Source of the DNA: Diogma glabrata
Lineage: Eukaryota; Arthropoda; Insecta; Diptera; Cylindrotomidae
Reading direction: 5' to 3'
Assembly: GCA_963693315.1 (NCBI GenBank)
Contig: OY856186.1
Coordinates: 98,908,150-98,972,149 of the forward strand
Length of the DNA: 64,000 bases
In this document: positions 35,525-47,504 of the stretch, in pieces
Numbering within the stretch: position 1 is the stretch's first letter
Layout of the letters: each line of letters opens with the position of its first letter
Notes under the pieces: model-generated
What the model was told of the DNA's origin: nothing
What the model saw: the letters and a program-made list of their open reading frames with translations, nothing else
The model's database searches: none
Position numbers and translations under genes: made by a program

Positions 35525-36264
35525 ATACCCACTAACTTACATACTCCAGCCCGTTAACGGCTCGTAAACCATCTGTTGGCAGCTTGCAAATCTTAGTGAT
35601 AGGTCGGTTTAAGATTAATGTAGATGCTCGAAGTGTAACTAAAGTTGTCATCTGGATGTATTATATGTATTATATGTATGACTCTAGCCAAAACCCATTT
35701 ACCAGGCGGTAAATTCGGTTGTCTTCTTTGATAACGTCTATATCCTCAATCTGAATATTTTTATTCAGTCTTCCATTTACTGCGTTGCTGCAATGTGTTT
35801 AAATATTCGTTTGGAAACCTGTTCCAAAAGTGTTGAGTTCTATTTCATATGTGTAATCTCCCTTCAGGTATGGCTACTAAATTTTCTTCAGAAATTAGTC
35901 CAGTTGCTGATCCGAATAAAAAATGTGATGGTGTTAGTTCCTCATAAGATGAATCTTCGCTTGAAATTGCATTTAAAGGTATTGTATTCAGTAAAGACTC
36001 TATTTGACATAGTAAAGTCCTTAGTTCTTCAAAAGTCAAGTTGATGAGATTAGTTGCTTTATCCATACAGGATTTCACGGATTTGACTGCGGCTTCCCAG
36101 AATCCCCCAAACTGTGGCGCTGAGGGTGGAATAAAATGCCAATTTATCATATACTCACTTGAAAATACCGAAACAGCTTTCTTGTGTTCCTTGGCGTTTA
36201 CCAAGTAGACTCGATGAGCGCTACTAAAAGCGGTTTCGTTGAAACTATAGATATCTGGAGGCAA
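35525..36264 (-). pseudogene. BEL/Pao integrase core and C-terminus
   Basis: The minus-strand ORF 36264-35845 contains INWHFIPPSAPQFGGFWEAA, the conserved end of a BEL integrase core with its catalytic Glu, then LLCQIESLLNTIPL and ELTPSHFLFGSA. A second frame below 35845 gives IQIEDIDVIKEDN and RPITKICKLP, the C-terminal domain. The first catalytic aspartates upstream are not clear. Confidence 0.85.
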
Positions 36265-36605
36265 ACCTCTTCTAGAAGAAAACCGCTACAAAGTTGCGAT
36301 GAACAACTCCGAAGTTAAATCAATGACGAGCTCGATGTGGATGGCCTTCGTCACCATTCACAGAAATATAGATATATAGCCCTTTGTTAGTTTTGCTCCT
36401 CTTCCCCGTTTAGAAACTAACTGAATCGGTTCTGCGTAATCCACACCACATCTGTTAAATGGTCTAGCTGGCGAAACTCGTACTTCGAGAAGATTACCCA
36501 TTCATTGCTTTGGTGCATCTGCTCGGTATCTTGTACAGATCACACTCCATTGAAGTTCATTTAGGACCAGATTGCAGCTTCCAATGATCCAAAATCTTTG
36601 TTTTA

Positions 36606-37085
36606 TTAGATGGGATGAAGGCCAGGATGGAGGTATTTTTTGTGGAAGAAGAAAAGAATCAATCTGCTTAAAGAGTGTGAATTCGGCAGAATAGTTGTGT
36701 GTTTCTTATCATACTTGCTATTTATGTTATGAAGGCGTCCTCCAACGCGCATAATGCAATTTTCATCCATGAATGTAGTGATTGATAATATTTTGCTAGC
36801 CTTGTCGGTTTGTAACAATTGTTTGATTTCATGTTGAAACTGCTTTTGCTGTGCCCATTTTATCAGTTTATTTTCTGAATCCATCAATTCTGCTGTTAGG
36901 GGTTTATTTCGCATTAGGATTAATCTTTCTTTATTTGTGAATCGCAATGTGTAGGCTAGTACCCTAACTAATTTACTATAACTAGAAAATTTGTTCACCA
37001 AGTCTGATAAAATATCTTCTTCAATTTCCGATTGCAGGTTGTATATTTTAGGAGACCTTTTTCCACTGCTCTCTTGGTAGCACAT
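36606..37085 (-). pseudogene. BEL/Pao integrase N-terminal region
   Basis: An open 159-codon minus-strand frame with LVNKFSSYSKLVRVLAYTLR, KWAQQKQFQHEI and MDENCIMRVGGRLHN. This is the segment that precedes and enters the zinc-binding part of BEL integrases. The HKKYLHPGLH at the end matches the zinc-binding His pair. Confidence 0.8.
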
Positions 37086-37289
37086 CTATCATTGTCGCAG
37101 TTCTGTTACAAATGCGTTCCAGTTCGTTTGAAAATGAAAGCCACTTCAGCACAATTGTGGAATCTGTCTAAGCACAAAATTTGCCCTCTGGTACATTATT
37201 CTTCATTGTTTTCAACAATTTCAAATTGGCCAACAAATAAGCTCCACAAAGTTACTAACTTGGGATCGAAACTTGTTTTATTGGAGTTA

Positions 37290-38138
37290 CCTTAGTTTTC
37301 GCCGTAATTAAATTCACATTGATTTGTTCATCTTTTCCAATAGATCTATATGACCGCAGCATAAGCTCGTTCACTTGCGTCGCAAAATCCATGATATTCT
37401 GTTGATATTGAATAAATCAAAACTTTCAAACAGTTTTAATGCCCGTTTTATTTCAATATAGTATTCTGAAAGATCTTGTGGCAGAATATCGACCAACCTT
37501 TGACATCCACAATCTCTGCAAAAGAATTTTGAATGAAACCCATCCAATTGGATCAAAAATTCGCGATGTTTCTGACAATATACGACGATGGGTTGGTGCA
37601 ACATTAACAACAACAAATTAACAAGGAAAGTGAAAATATCATTTGATGGGGTTCCGTGGTGAATTTTCAAAATTAAAATTTCTAAAAAAAGAATTAGAAT
37701 TAATGTATCGTTAAGTGATGCTTCTGTTGATGTTTTGCAAGACGCATAAAAAAACGAAGTTTCGTGGTTGAACTACCTTCTTTTATTACTGCGTGATGAG
37801 GCATATAATAATTCACTCCTCCTAGTTACATACGGCACAATTTTCTTCCAAAATAAGCTCCATATGAGCTCGGGATATATAATCATTTATAACTTTTATG
37901 TATTCGTTGCGGAGATTATCATTTATTGCATTTTCTTTTCTAGATTGTAAAATCGTTTGGTCGCAGTTTGTATGGGATTTGCCAAAACTGCAGCGTTTTC
38001 TTGGAAAGGGATTTTTACAAGTCTTCCATTCGCAAATTTTTGTATGTTTTTTTTAAATTTCCTCGGATTCCCTTTCTTCTGCAGAGTACTTATCAGCTCT
38101 AATAAGAATGTCAATTTTTCCTGGACGAAACTAATCAC
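37290..38138 (-). pseudogene. BEL/Pao reverse transcriptase and RNase H, core deleted
   Basis: The minus-strand frame 38138-37923 (NGRLVKIPFQENAAVLAN...RFYNLEKKMQ) is the N-terminal part of a BEL reverse transcriptase. It continues with YYMPHHAVIKEGSSTTKLR and KTSTEASLNDTL at about 37820-37700. The palm with the catalytic aspartates should follow but is absent. The sequence resumes with FDPIGWVSFKILLQRLW (about 37560-37510) and the RNase H start YHGFCDASERAYAAV (about 37400-37350), in different frames. Confidence 0.75.
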
Positions 38139-38410
38139 TATCCACTAGTTGTAAGTCTCACTAATAACTCACAATCTTCTACCCTTATCAATTGCTTTGG
38201 TAGTTGTGACGGTAGGTGTTGAGTTATAAGAGCATTGATGTTTATTTTATTTTGTTGATTGTAGGTTGAAGACAATAATAAATTTGAAACACCTCGACTC
38301 GTAACTGCAGTTGTGGCTAACCGTCGTGGTAATCGTACAGGCTGAATACACGCTTCTGAAACAAACGAATCTTGTGATCCAGAATCCAAAAGAACTATCC
38401 ATTTAAGCAT
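38138..38410 (-). pseudogene. BEL/Pao aspartic protease
   Basis: A minus-strand ORF with the catalytic LLDSGSQDSFVSEAC motif, as found in BEL/Pao retropepsins, followed by VRLPRRLATTAV. It overlaps the Gag frame slightly and the reverse transcriptase frame follows. It lies in a broken element and would not be expressed as a full polyprotein. Confidence 0.8.
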
Positions 38411-39210
38411 TGAGCCATCCTAACGTTTCACTTTCACATTTGTTAGCGGTGGTTAAGTGGCGACTGTATTTCCATACAACAGCTATCCATTGTTTCTGAA
38501 TCATTTTGAAGTTTCTTGGATGACACGCCTGTATATATTCAGTTGAGCGTGAGTTTTCCGATTGTATTTCTGAATGCAAAAGCAAGTTATGTTTTCGGTT
38601 ACAAACATTGCAGCGATATCGAACTATACAAACTCCTGCTTGATGATTCCCTGATAAACAGTTGAAACATAATCTTGTATTCGCTATGAAAGCCCGTCGA
38701 TCGCTGATGTTCATCCGTAGAAATTCATGACATTTTGATAAATTATGTATTTCTGCACACAATTTTATTTACCATCGCGTGGAGTACTTAAATTTTGATT
38801 GATTTCGAAACTCTTGATTGAACACTAGAGCTTTCGAGGTCATCGCATTTGCGATTTAAAATCTTGAAATAACTCAATAGTTTGAAAATCATTTTCGGAT
38901 GTGTGTTGAGCCCATTCCTTTTTAGTTTTTTCATCAAGTTTTGTTAGCAAAATATAAATAAGCTAATGGTCACACTTCTTTGCATCTTCATCAAGTACTC
39001 TTAAGCCCCGTACTACTTCATCAAAATCGTCCCACATTTGGTGAAGTGACTTTGCAGTTGAATGAGTAATACTTGGTTGATCTTAAATTGCTTAACGATA
39101 ACTGACGCTTCATCACTCAACACCCCCTTTAAAATACTCAAGTTTGTGCACATATGACATTTTCTCGTTAGGGTCTATCGATGCTTCAAATAAATCGCGA
39201 ATAAATGGTG
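38403..39210 (-). pseudogene. BEL/Pao Gag relic with zinc knuckles
   Basis: At about 39210 the minus strand reads LFEASIDPNEKMSYVHKLEY, the capsid-like start of a BEL Gag. It is broken by stops through 38770. From 38762 it is open again: CHEFLRMNISDRRAFI, LCFNCLSGNHQAGVC, and YRCNVCNRKHNLLLH, two Cys/His knuckles typical of BEL Gag. Confidence 0.8.
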
Positions 39211-39260
39211 GTATATTTTTTTTTTAGGCAAGCGGATTTCTGCAGCCAAAATCTGTAACT

Positions 39261-39949
39261 GTGAAGTGGTGTAGTGTTAAAAATTTTTTCATTTCGATTT
39301 TATCATTAATTTTTTATCATTTTACCATTTTAGCGATTCTATATGCGATTTGAATGTTAAAAAATTTAATGCAAGCGACGCACTGTCAAACGTCAACAGT
39401 ATATAAAATTAAATGTTTATTTTAACTTTTAACACAATTTAAACGTAAAACGTTTACAAATTTTAATATATATAAATATTTAAAATAATAAATTTGAAAA
39501 ATAAATCTGTATTTAATTTAGAAATGCAATTTTAAAAACTCAAATCACATTGACGTTATGGTGTTTTTTGACACAATGTCTATCACAACAAAAGAAACGG
39601 TTTCATTTTATTGCCAAACAAAAAGTCAGTGTGAACTTCATAATTTTAAAACTTCACTCACTTAGATATTTTTGCGGTGAAGTGATAAAAAACTTATCAC
39701 TTCACCGCTCCACACAGAGTTACAGAATTTGGCTGCTGTATCGCGTTTATTAAGTACAGAAATATCTTTAAAAACCGATTGTTGATTTGCAACCAAGTGT
39801 ATTGTTTAGGGACGCATTGCTTGCAGAACTTTCCAGATTATTTTGGGTTTGGACTAAAGAACGTGTTATGTTAAAATAAAGACCATCAATGGAATCTAAG
39901 ATTTTTTCCATTTTCTTCTGTTTCGTCTATATTGTTTTCTCGAGCCTAA
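39261..39949. other. AT-rich DNA with a perfect small hairpin
   Basis: No gene. At 39674-39708 GCGGTGAAGTGATAA and its exact complement surround a 5-base loop. This could be a transcription-terminator-like or cruciform structure, but no role can be assigned. Confidence 0.4.
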
Positions 39950-40171
39950 AGCCGCAATTAGACTATTGCAGAACTCTGCAATATTTCTGCAATGGTAGTG
40001 TGTAAAATATTCATTGCAGAAAAGTTTGGCAATGAACTTATTGCAAAACATTGCAATGACTCATTGCAATGTTTTGCAATGAGTTCATTGCCAAACTTTT
40101 CGGCAATGAATATTTTACACACTACCATTGCAGAAATATTGCAGAGTTCTGCAATAGTCTAATTGCGGCTT
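39950..40171. mobile_element. Palindromic MITE, ~222 bp
   Basis: The whole segment is a near-perfect inverted repeat with arms of about 110 bases meeting near 40060. The ends read AAGCCGCAATTAGACTATTG on the left and its complement on the right. TA dinucleotides flank both ends, compatible with the TA target duplication of Tc1/mariner-type MITEs. The element is built of ATTGCA-rich words and encodes nothing. Confidence 0.8.
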
Positions 40172-40481
40172 TATGATCGTACCATTCCTCATTTAATATT
40201 GTGATATTTGTGCGTGTCGTGCTAAGCGTAGTTGCCGTGTTAAATTTCTGCACTACGCTTTTAATCTCAGTAATTCGTTTGATTGTACGTTTTAATGCTC
40301 GAATATTACGATCCGGTGTAACAAATATTTTCGCTTTATTTTTAATAATATTATTAAAAATAATTTTTCTTTTAATTTTAATTAATAACTAAAAACTCGC
40401 TAAATTGAAGCAAATGATAGCCATTAAGCCGGAAAAAGAAATTTTGCTTGACTTTAAATAATTTCTATTTTAATAAAATAG

Positions 40482-41040
40482 AGCAAAAGCCCGCGACGGT
40501 CAGACTTTCGTTATTTTATAAAAGCGGAAAGTTTCTCTGCGCATACCCCATCCTCAGGTAGGAACGATTAGCGACATATGAAGTTTAGATCATGGTAGCT
40601 TCGGCAGAGAGCAGGTAACAAAGGGGCCTCCAAAGTTTCGTGAAAGTATAAAAGGGAATTTTTTTATATATTATTCGGGATAGTATTAGAAGCCACGACA
40701 CCCATTCCCAGACACTTACTATCATGGTAACCCCCTGCCAGATATCCTTAAACTTTAACAAAATGATAAAGTTTAAGTGTGTCTGGCAGGGGGTTGCCAC
40801 GACAGTAAGTGTCTGGCAATGGGTGACGTGACTTCTAGTACTATCCCGAAGAATATATAAAAAAATTACCTTTTATACTTTCTCGAAATTTTAGAGGCCC
40901 CTTTGTTATCTGCTCCCTGTCAAAGCTACCATGATCCAAACTTCATATGTCGCTAATCGTTCCTACCTGAGTAGGGGGTATGAGCAGAGAAACTTTCAGC
41001 TTTTATAAAGTAACGAAGGTCTGGCCGTCGCGGGCTCTTA
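40482..41040. mobile_element. Long foldback element, ~560 bp
   Basis: The left arm, beginning AGAGCAAAAGCCCGCGACGG, is repeated in reverse complement at the right end, which finishes CCGTCGCGGGCTCTTAG. The arms of about 270 bases match with scattered differences to the centre near 40763, where AAACTTTAACAAAATGATAAAGTTT-like sequence forms the turn. Compared with its AT-rich surroundings the arms are GC-richer. It has no coding capacity. Confidence 0.8.
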
Positions 41041-41754
41041 GTCTAAAAGTTTTGTTTTTAGTTTACTGATATATCTCACGAAATATAAATAAAAATTCAT
41101 TCGAAAAATTCACTGGCTTCGAATTCTTTTTGTTATTTAGTTAAAATAGTTATTATAATTACCAAAATGATGTGAAGTGTTAGTGATATTTGATGAATCC
41201 AATGATGGTTGCTTGTTGCAATCCGGCTTGTAGGATAAAAAAAAATGCAAAACAAATATTTTTACTGGAAGTGAAAAACCGAAGGTGGGGATGCGGAACT
41301 GTTGTAAACCGTCTTAAGTTGGGATTCTTATATACCAAATTTCATCTAATTCAATTATCAGGTGCAGATGTTATTGAGCTTTCGAAAAACATGTGCTCGG
41401 CCAACTTGAAATCGTTTGTCAACGTTTCATGAAAATTGATTTGTAACTGTAAAAAATTCAAAAAAAAGTTTTTAACCGGAAGTGTCCAACCGGAAGTTGG
41501 AACGCAAAAATATTTTAAACAGTACTAAAACCATTTATACCAAGTCTCAATAAGATTGCAAGACAGGATTAGAAGTAATTCAAGGTTCAAATAAACAGTT
41601 GCTCTGGAGACCACCGTTATTTTGTTCAATTTTGAAAGGAATCCAAATCTTCCATTGTCAAGTGAGTCCGATTTCGCAAAAGATGCTACTATTAAAAAAA
41701 ATCTTAACCACTCATGCAGAGGTCAACTAAAAAGTTTCCTGGATTAAGAGAAAC
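41041..41754. other. Repeat-like intergenic DNA
   Basis: Words such as AACCGGAAGTTGG and AAATATTTTTACTGGAAGTG near 41250-41520 look like an interspersed repeat related to sequence near 10000. The 80-codon ORF at 41190-41432 falls in it and has no recognisable domain. Confidence 0.35.
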
Positions 41755-42350
41755 AGTTTTTTTTAATAAAATATGTTGTGTAGTAAGGATTACAGTATGT
41801 GTCACAACAACACAAAAACCTTTTAAGACAAAGGTCCCACAACAACATACGTTCAAAGGTTTTGATGGAGTTTTTTTTTTGTTTTTTTATATTTTTTGTT
41901 AAAGAATTGATAACTAAACAATAAATCCTATCACTGACAAAATATGACATAGGCCAATATTTTATGATAGAATAAAGAAATTAAAAGTAAATAGCAAATT
42001 TTTTACAAAAATTTGCTGAAACAAAACAAAAATGTAGTGAGCCAATAATCCAACCGGTGGCAGATTCCTTGATCCTGTGATGCACCGCTTTTCTTGCTGA
42101 TTAGAGCCCACACATAGTTATATGAAGGCTCCTTTCCTCGAAGAAGTAAGAGCGTCTCACCATCAAGGAATACTCCACAGCTAAGATTGAGGTGGTATAG
42201 TTGACTGAATACAGTTCATCCGCCACCACCTCTAAGATGCCACCTTGGCTAGTGACATCTCACTGCCACTGCCAATGGTATGTGATATCTCACGTCAACT
42301 CGTATGCCAATAGCAGGGACTGGAGTACGCGGGGCTGTCACCCGTAGATC
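41755..42350 (-). repeat. Dispersed ~0.6-kb repeat, copy 3 (inverted)
   Basis: This is the reverse complement of 56302-56930 with high similarity along its length. Matching landmarks are the CCCGCG...TCCAGTCCCTGCTATTG start, the GATATCAC words, the CTGTATTCAGTCAAC block, TCATATTTTGTCAGTGATAG, and the TGTTGTTGTGGGACC end. The ORF at 41714-41902 is chance. Confidence 0.85.
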
Positions 42351-45300
42351 AAAAATGAAAAAAAAAGTTACAAACAATAAAAACTGATCCCTCCATGCGT
42401 GCAATGGAGTTAGAACTGTTAGATTTCCAGTTAGACTGGAAAATCAGTATGTATATCGAAAAAGTTGTAATGATTGAAAACAACTATATACGCTAAAGAG
42501 TTTTACGTCTCTGGAATAATATCAACAATTGGCCCGCAAAATATCAACTCGTGTCAGTTGTAATGATTAAATGACATCAATTGCCATTTGTTTTCGAGAA
42601 AAATTGAAATTATTGAACGCTTAGTCTCTCTATCTCTCGTTTTGTGACAGTTTTCTGAGTGAATTCTAGTTTTTGCTTAATTTTAAAACGCATTCATGTT
42701 TCGTGTTTGTTTTGCAATATATTTCTAAGCCGAAATAAAATATAGTACTTTACGTTTTCAGTTTCTTTGCACAGTTTTATTTTTGTTATACGTCTCTGCC
42801 CCAAATTAAACACCATAGAAAAACTATGGAAAAACCCTTACTACAGATTGACGTCTTACTTTGATTTATAAATAAAACAGTACGTTTTTTCAATGCAGTC
42901 GCCTATGGCTTAATAAACCGCATATTTTAACCAAAAAAAACCTATTGCAGAAAAGATCTGCAAGTAATTTATTATGAAATTAATTTTTCTAATAATATTA
43001 AAGAAAAATTGCATTGTGTTCTTAACAAAACTAATAGGTTGGATGACCAAAAGATGATTCAGATTTGATTAATTTTAACTTATGAATTTAACGGGAATAT
43101 CACATTTTAAATGCTTATGTTATAGGGGGATTTTGAAAATTGTGTTTTAAGTATGCGGAAAATATTAATATATTAATATCAAGAAACATTCCTATTTAAA
43201 TGAATTCATAACTTTAATTAAGATCTTGTTCCATTATATGTGTAAAATCTTCAGTGAGCGAATTGGATTCGCTCTAAACCGCTTTTGTTTTTTTTTTAAT
43301 TATTATTGTTTTTAATAATTACAGATAATTTTTTGGAAATTTACATGGGTTTTTCATTCAAATCATCTCAACTCCTACATAAACAACAATTATTAATAAA
43401 ACCATCAACAATTGAAAAGAAGCAACAGCAGCTATTTTCATGTTATAATTTTTTTTTTAATTTAGTATTTTTGTATAAAGTGATCGCGTAACATTAAAAA
43501 AACACTTATTTAAACAGACAAACAAAATAAAATAATTATTTAAAATTTATTTGTATTTATTAACTTTAAAATAAAAAAAAATTCAAAACTATATTAAATC
43601 ATAAATAAAAATAATATAAAAATATAATTAAATAATATTAATAAAAAAAATATTAAACAATTATGGAAAAACTAAAAAAAATTGTATAATTAAACAAACT
43701 ATTGAAAAAACCCTTGTAATCATTTTCAAAAATATATATATACATATATATAATTATTAAACAAATATTATTACTATTATTATTATTATAATTATGAAGA
43801 AAAAAGATATATAAAATATAAATTTATATAAATATATTATTAATTAATGATTTTATATTAAAAAAAAAAACAATTCAAATTAAAACAATTATAATTATTA
43901 CAAAATTCAGTTTATGTTATAGACAACAATAAAGAAAACTACAAACTAACTTAAGATAAGTTTAAAGAAAATATAAGGGCAAAAGTTTAATTAAAATATT
44001 AAAGGATGATGAAAATAAATTAAACATAAAAGCCATCCAAAGTGAAAGTTTATCTATATTTTAATAAAATAAAATTATTCTTGTGTTATATAAATTGGGT
44101 AATTTAATAACGAATTGGGTTAAACGAAAGCAATTGGAAAAAATATACTAAAAATTTTAAAGATATTTCTGGTGTATTACCAAAGGTTAATTTTTTTTTA
44201 AACTAAGCTTAAATAAATTAATGTAGTTTTTATGCAATTTTATGAATTGTTTAAAATAAATGTTTGCAAACATAGCAAGAAGCATATTTCGGAAACATTG
44301 GATTCATTTTTTTAATTCTAAATTCAGTTTTTTTTTCTATCGGGTATCGTGCATTGTGTTGATAATGGAAATGGTAATATTAAGTTTGATACATTCCAAA
44401 AAACTGAAATAGTGTTAAAATTTTGTATTGTTGTTAAACAGTAGCGAATTCTCTAATTAATAGTGATAAAATTGATTTTATAGAAATAATGGATGGAATT
44501 AATTGTTGATAATATTTAGGTTTTTGATTGGTGTTTTTCAGTGACATTTGTCAGTCGAAATTTGTGACTGTTGTCTAAATTATATGTCTGAAAATCCGGA
44601 ATGACGAGGTGATCGGTAAGATGTGTGTTCTTGTTCATCGTGATATCTGTCATGCATCTTAACAATTATTGTAATAGTAAAGAAACTTGAACCTTAAAAC
44701 TACAATTGATCCATTGGTATGGTGTGGTTTGAATAATATAAATAAAATAAAAACCCAACGAAAAAGTGAAAATCTTTTGTGCATTTTTATTTAAATTATC
44801 TCAATCAATTTATTAACATCTTTAGTATAAAACTTTTGTAAAACCGTTAGAAGACTACGTAAAAACGTGTTTCTTGAATAAATAATCAAATTATTCGAAA
44901 TAAAACGAATCGCAGTGTTCTTGTTCAACTTTTCAACTGTATTAAATTACATGTTTTTATTTGAATATAATTATCTAAAACTAGGCAACCGCATACTTTG
45001 CAACTCATCAGTTTTCTTAAGGTACATTTAACCTAGGATATAATACCTTAATAGGGTGTCAATTGGAAATGGGTTACTATTTTTTGTATAACTTCATGTA
45101 AAATGAAAACAGTATGGTTTAATTCTAATAAATGTTTGGAATAATTTCGTATAGAAGACAATGTCCGCATTTGCTAACGTCGTAAATGCATTTTTTTTTA
45201 GAATTTCCGCAGCTTTTTCATAGATATCATCTTCATGCTAAATTTCTCACAAATTAGTTGCCCAAAGTTCAGTTTCTTGAACGAATAAGGTTGATGGATT

Positions 45301-45504
45301 GTGTCCTCCACTTTGAGAACCGCGACAGATCAGCTGATGCCTCATAAGTTGTGGCCAGAGTAAAGGCTTATCTGCTACATAGCCTATTTCTTCAAACTCA
45401 TTTATTAAATGGTAGATGATAATGATAAATGGTAGATTTTGATAAAACATATCTCCTCAAAGTTTAATGTATATTTTAATTTTTACAGTAATTGATTCTT
45501 TTGA
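42351..45504. other. Very AT-rich intergenic DNA
   Basis: No gene was recognised. 43500-44000 is almost purely A and T. ORFs at 43306-43491 and 45247-45450 (minus) show no known domain. Confidence 0.35.
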
Positions 45505-47117
45505 AGTCTAAGAGCCAGTGATAGGCAGACTTACGGTATACTAGCAAACTCCATATTGATGCTAGGTATAGTTTTTCACCTGCCGTAGGTGAAATGGGTA
45601 TTGAATTCACTATCCCCGTCGATGGTTCCTTTGGTCCGCAAGTCAAAAAATGTAAAAATGGACCTTAAAAACGTCATTTCAGCATGTCTGCCGTTTCAAA
45701 ATCTTAAAGTATACAATCTTTTTTTATTAAAAAATCCAATGGCAGACACTCCGGTTCCTAGTACTTTTTTTTAAATTTCAAAGTTTTAAAATTTCATGAA
45801 AATTTACTTTATGTCAGCAAAACTGAAATTTGTATATGTTATTTACATTGATATTATACATATATATTTTAAGAAGGGCGGTTCCAACATGCGGGCAGAC
45901 GCTATAAGGCTTTCTTTGTCTGAATGGGAGTGAAAGCGAATCAGTAGTCATATATTGTGGATAATTTTTATGAATGTTATAATTTAATAGTGTGTTAAGT
46001 AATAAAAATATAATTTCTTCTAGAGTTAAACAAAATTTTTTAATTTTCTTAATCATACAGATTTGGTTATATGTATATTTATTTTAACAAAGCGTACAAA
46101 TTAAAATATAAGAATACAGACAGAAGTTGACGGCTTTTGCATTGATTGCGGCAACGAGTGTGTAATTGACTGAGATGGAGATGAAGACGTTTCTATAATT
46201 TTTTATTTTGTATGATAATAATTTTTTTTCAATGCTGTAAATGTCTTGTAACAAGTACGATGATAGCCTCTAACTAAATGTTCACGTGGTAAAATAACAT
46301 CACTATATTTTAAATTATGAAATTTTCGTAAACGCAAAATAGTCTGACATTTTTTAAATGTTTTCTTCTGAAAAGATATGTACACTTCCACCAGCATTAA
46401 AATTTCAAAATGCACAGATTAATTCATCTGCCATGATTTAAAATTTTAAGTGCATTTAAAAAAAAACTCACGAATTTAAATACAAAATAAATTACACGTG
46501 CTTCTATTAAACATTTGCGAACGAATGGAATGGAGCAGAAAACCGTTAGAACATTCCAGGTATACAGTAAACTCACGAAATAATAAATATTCATTATCAT
46601 GAAACTCCACAAATGTGAACACTTTTTTCTTCCCTTGACTAAAGTATGAACGAAAAAATAAAGCTTGACATTTTGTTTACATTTCAGAGCTATGAAGACA
46701 ATTTCTGCATGTTTCCGCATGTTGGAACCGCCCTGTGTGTGCTTCATAAAAAATATATGTATAATAATAATGTAAATAACATATACAATTTTCAGCTTTG
46801 CTGAAATAAAGTAAATTTTCATGAAATTTTAAAACTTTGAAATTTAAAAAAAAATACTAGGAACCGGAGTAAGTGTCTGCCATTGGATTTTTTAATAAAA
46901 AAAGATTGTATACTTTAAGATATTAAAACGGCAGACATGCTGAAATGACGTTGTTAAGGTAAATTTTTACATTTTTTGACTTGCGGACACGCCCAAAGGA
47001 ACCATCGACGGGGATAGTGAATACCCATTTCACCTACGACAGGTGAAAAACTATACCTAGCATCAATATGGAGTTTGCTAACATACCGTAAGTCTGCCGA
47101 TAACTGGCTCTCAGTCT
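45505..47117. mobile_element. Long-TIR element with ~400-bp arms
   Basis: The left arm, about 45505-45896, is the inverted copy of about 46714-47117. Matching blocks include GGTATAGTTTTTCACCT, CCCCGTCGATGGTTCCTTT, AATGGCAGACACT and GGCGGTTCCAACATGCGG. The region between, 45897-46713, holds a minus-strand coding relic. Long inverted arms around a central gene suggest a DNA transposon or a foldback element that captured one. The outermost 10 bases are mismatched and no target duplication was clear. Confidence 0.8.
46203..46434 (-). pseudogene. Zinc-finger-like TE protein N-terminus, one nonsense codon
   Basis: From an ATG at 46434 (minus) the frame reads MADELICAF, a TGA stop, then NFNAGGSVHIFSEETFKKC, ILRLRKFHNLKYSDVILP and GYHRTCYKTFTALKKNYY. 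The TGA falls where a second Cys (TGC or TGT) would complete a C-x2-C pair with the later H-x3-C. N-terminal modules with a GYH..CY..FTAL signature occur in uncharacterised transposon-derived insect proteins, as far as I recognise. Past the stop at 46203 a Ser/Gln/Pro-rich frame continues (about 46190-46110) as if frameshifted. The function is unknown; DNA or protein binding is only inferred. Confidence 0.5.
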
Positions 47118-47504
47118 ATAAGGATTTATTAGTGGTGTAGCGTTGCGCTTGTTTAAAGAAATAAGTTTCCATGTAACTTTATATGTAGGCTTTAACCGCT
47201 GATTGAGGAAGTGTCTCGCATTTAAGTAGAACTTCATTACTGAATAATTTTCAACCTAATTTGGTTGCGTTGCCTCAAATTTGTCTAAAATTTTGCTGTG
47301 ATAGTTATTTGATTTTTATTTCTTGCATCTTATCATGGAGTATATACGTCATATTTGATTATACATATAACATTTATTCCTTAGTTATCCATTTAAAAAA
47401 GACAAAAAACTGCATGTTGTTGTGGGACCGACGTCTTAGACTTAGGTATGTATGTGTTGTGTCACTAATTTGGTGAATCGATATTTCGAGTTTATCATAA
47501 TATT
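47118..47504 (+). repeat. Fragment of dispersed ~0.6-kb repeat
   Basis: The part around 47310-47440 carries the TATCATGGA, CGTCATATTTGATTATACAT, ATTCCTTAGTTATCCATT and GCATGTTGTTGTGGGACC words of the family seen at 16500, 41755 and 56302, heavily diverged. Confidence 0.45.

Larger units (their letters stand above)
35525..39260 (-). mobile_element. BEL/Pao LTR retrotransposon, broken
   Basis: On the minus strand, from high to low coordinates, the domains follow BEL/Pao order: Gag (about 39210-38400), aspartic protease (38410-38138), N-terminal reverse transcriptase (38140-37700), an RNase H segment (about 37430-37290), the integrase zinc-binding region (37085-36606) and the integrase core with C-terminus (36264-35525). 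There are many stops and frameshifts, and the central reverse transcriptase catalytic part is missing near 37680-37700. No flanking LTRs were recognised. BEL/Pao elements are insect-typical LTR retrotransposons. This one is defective. Confidence 0.88.
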
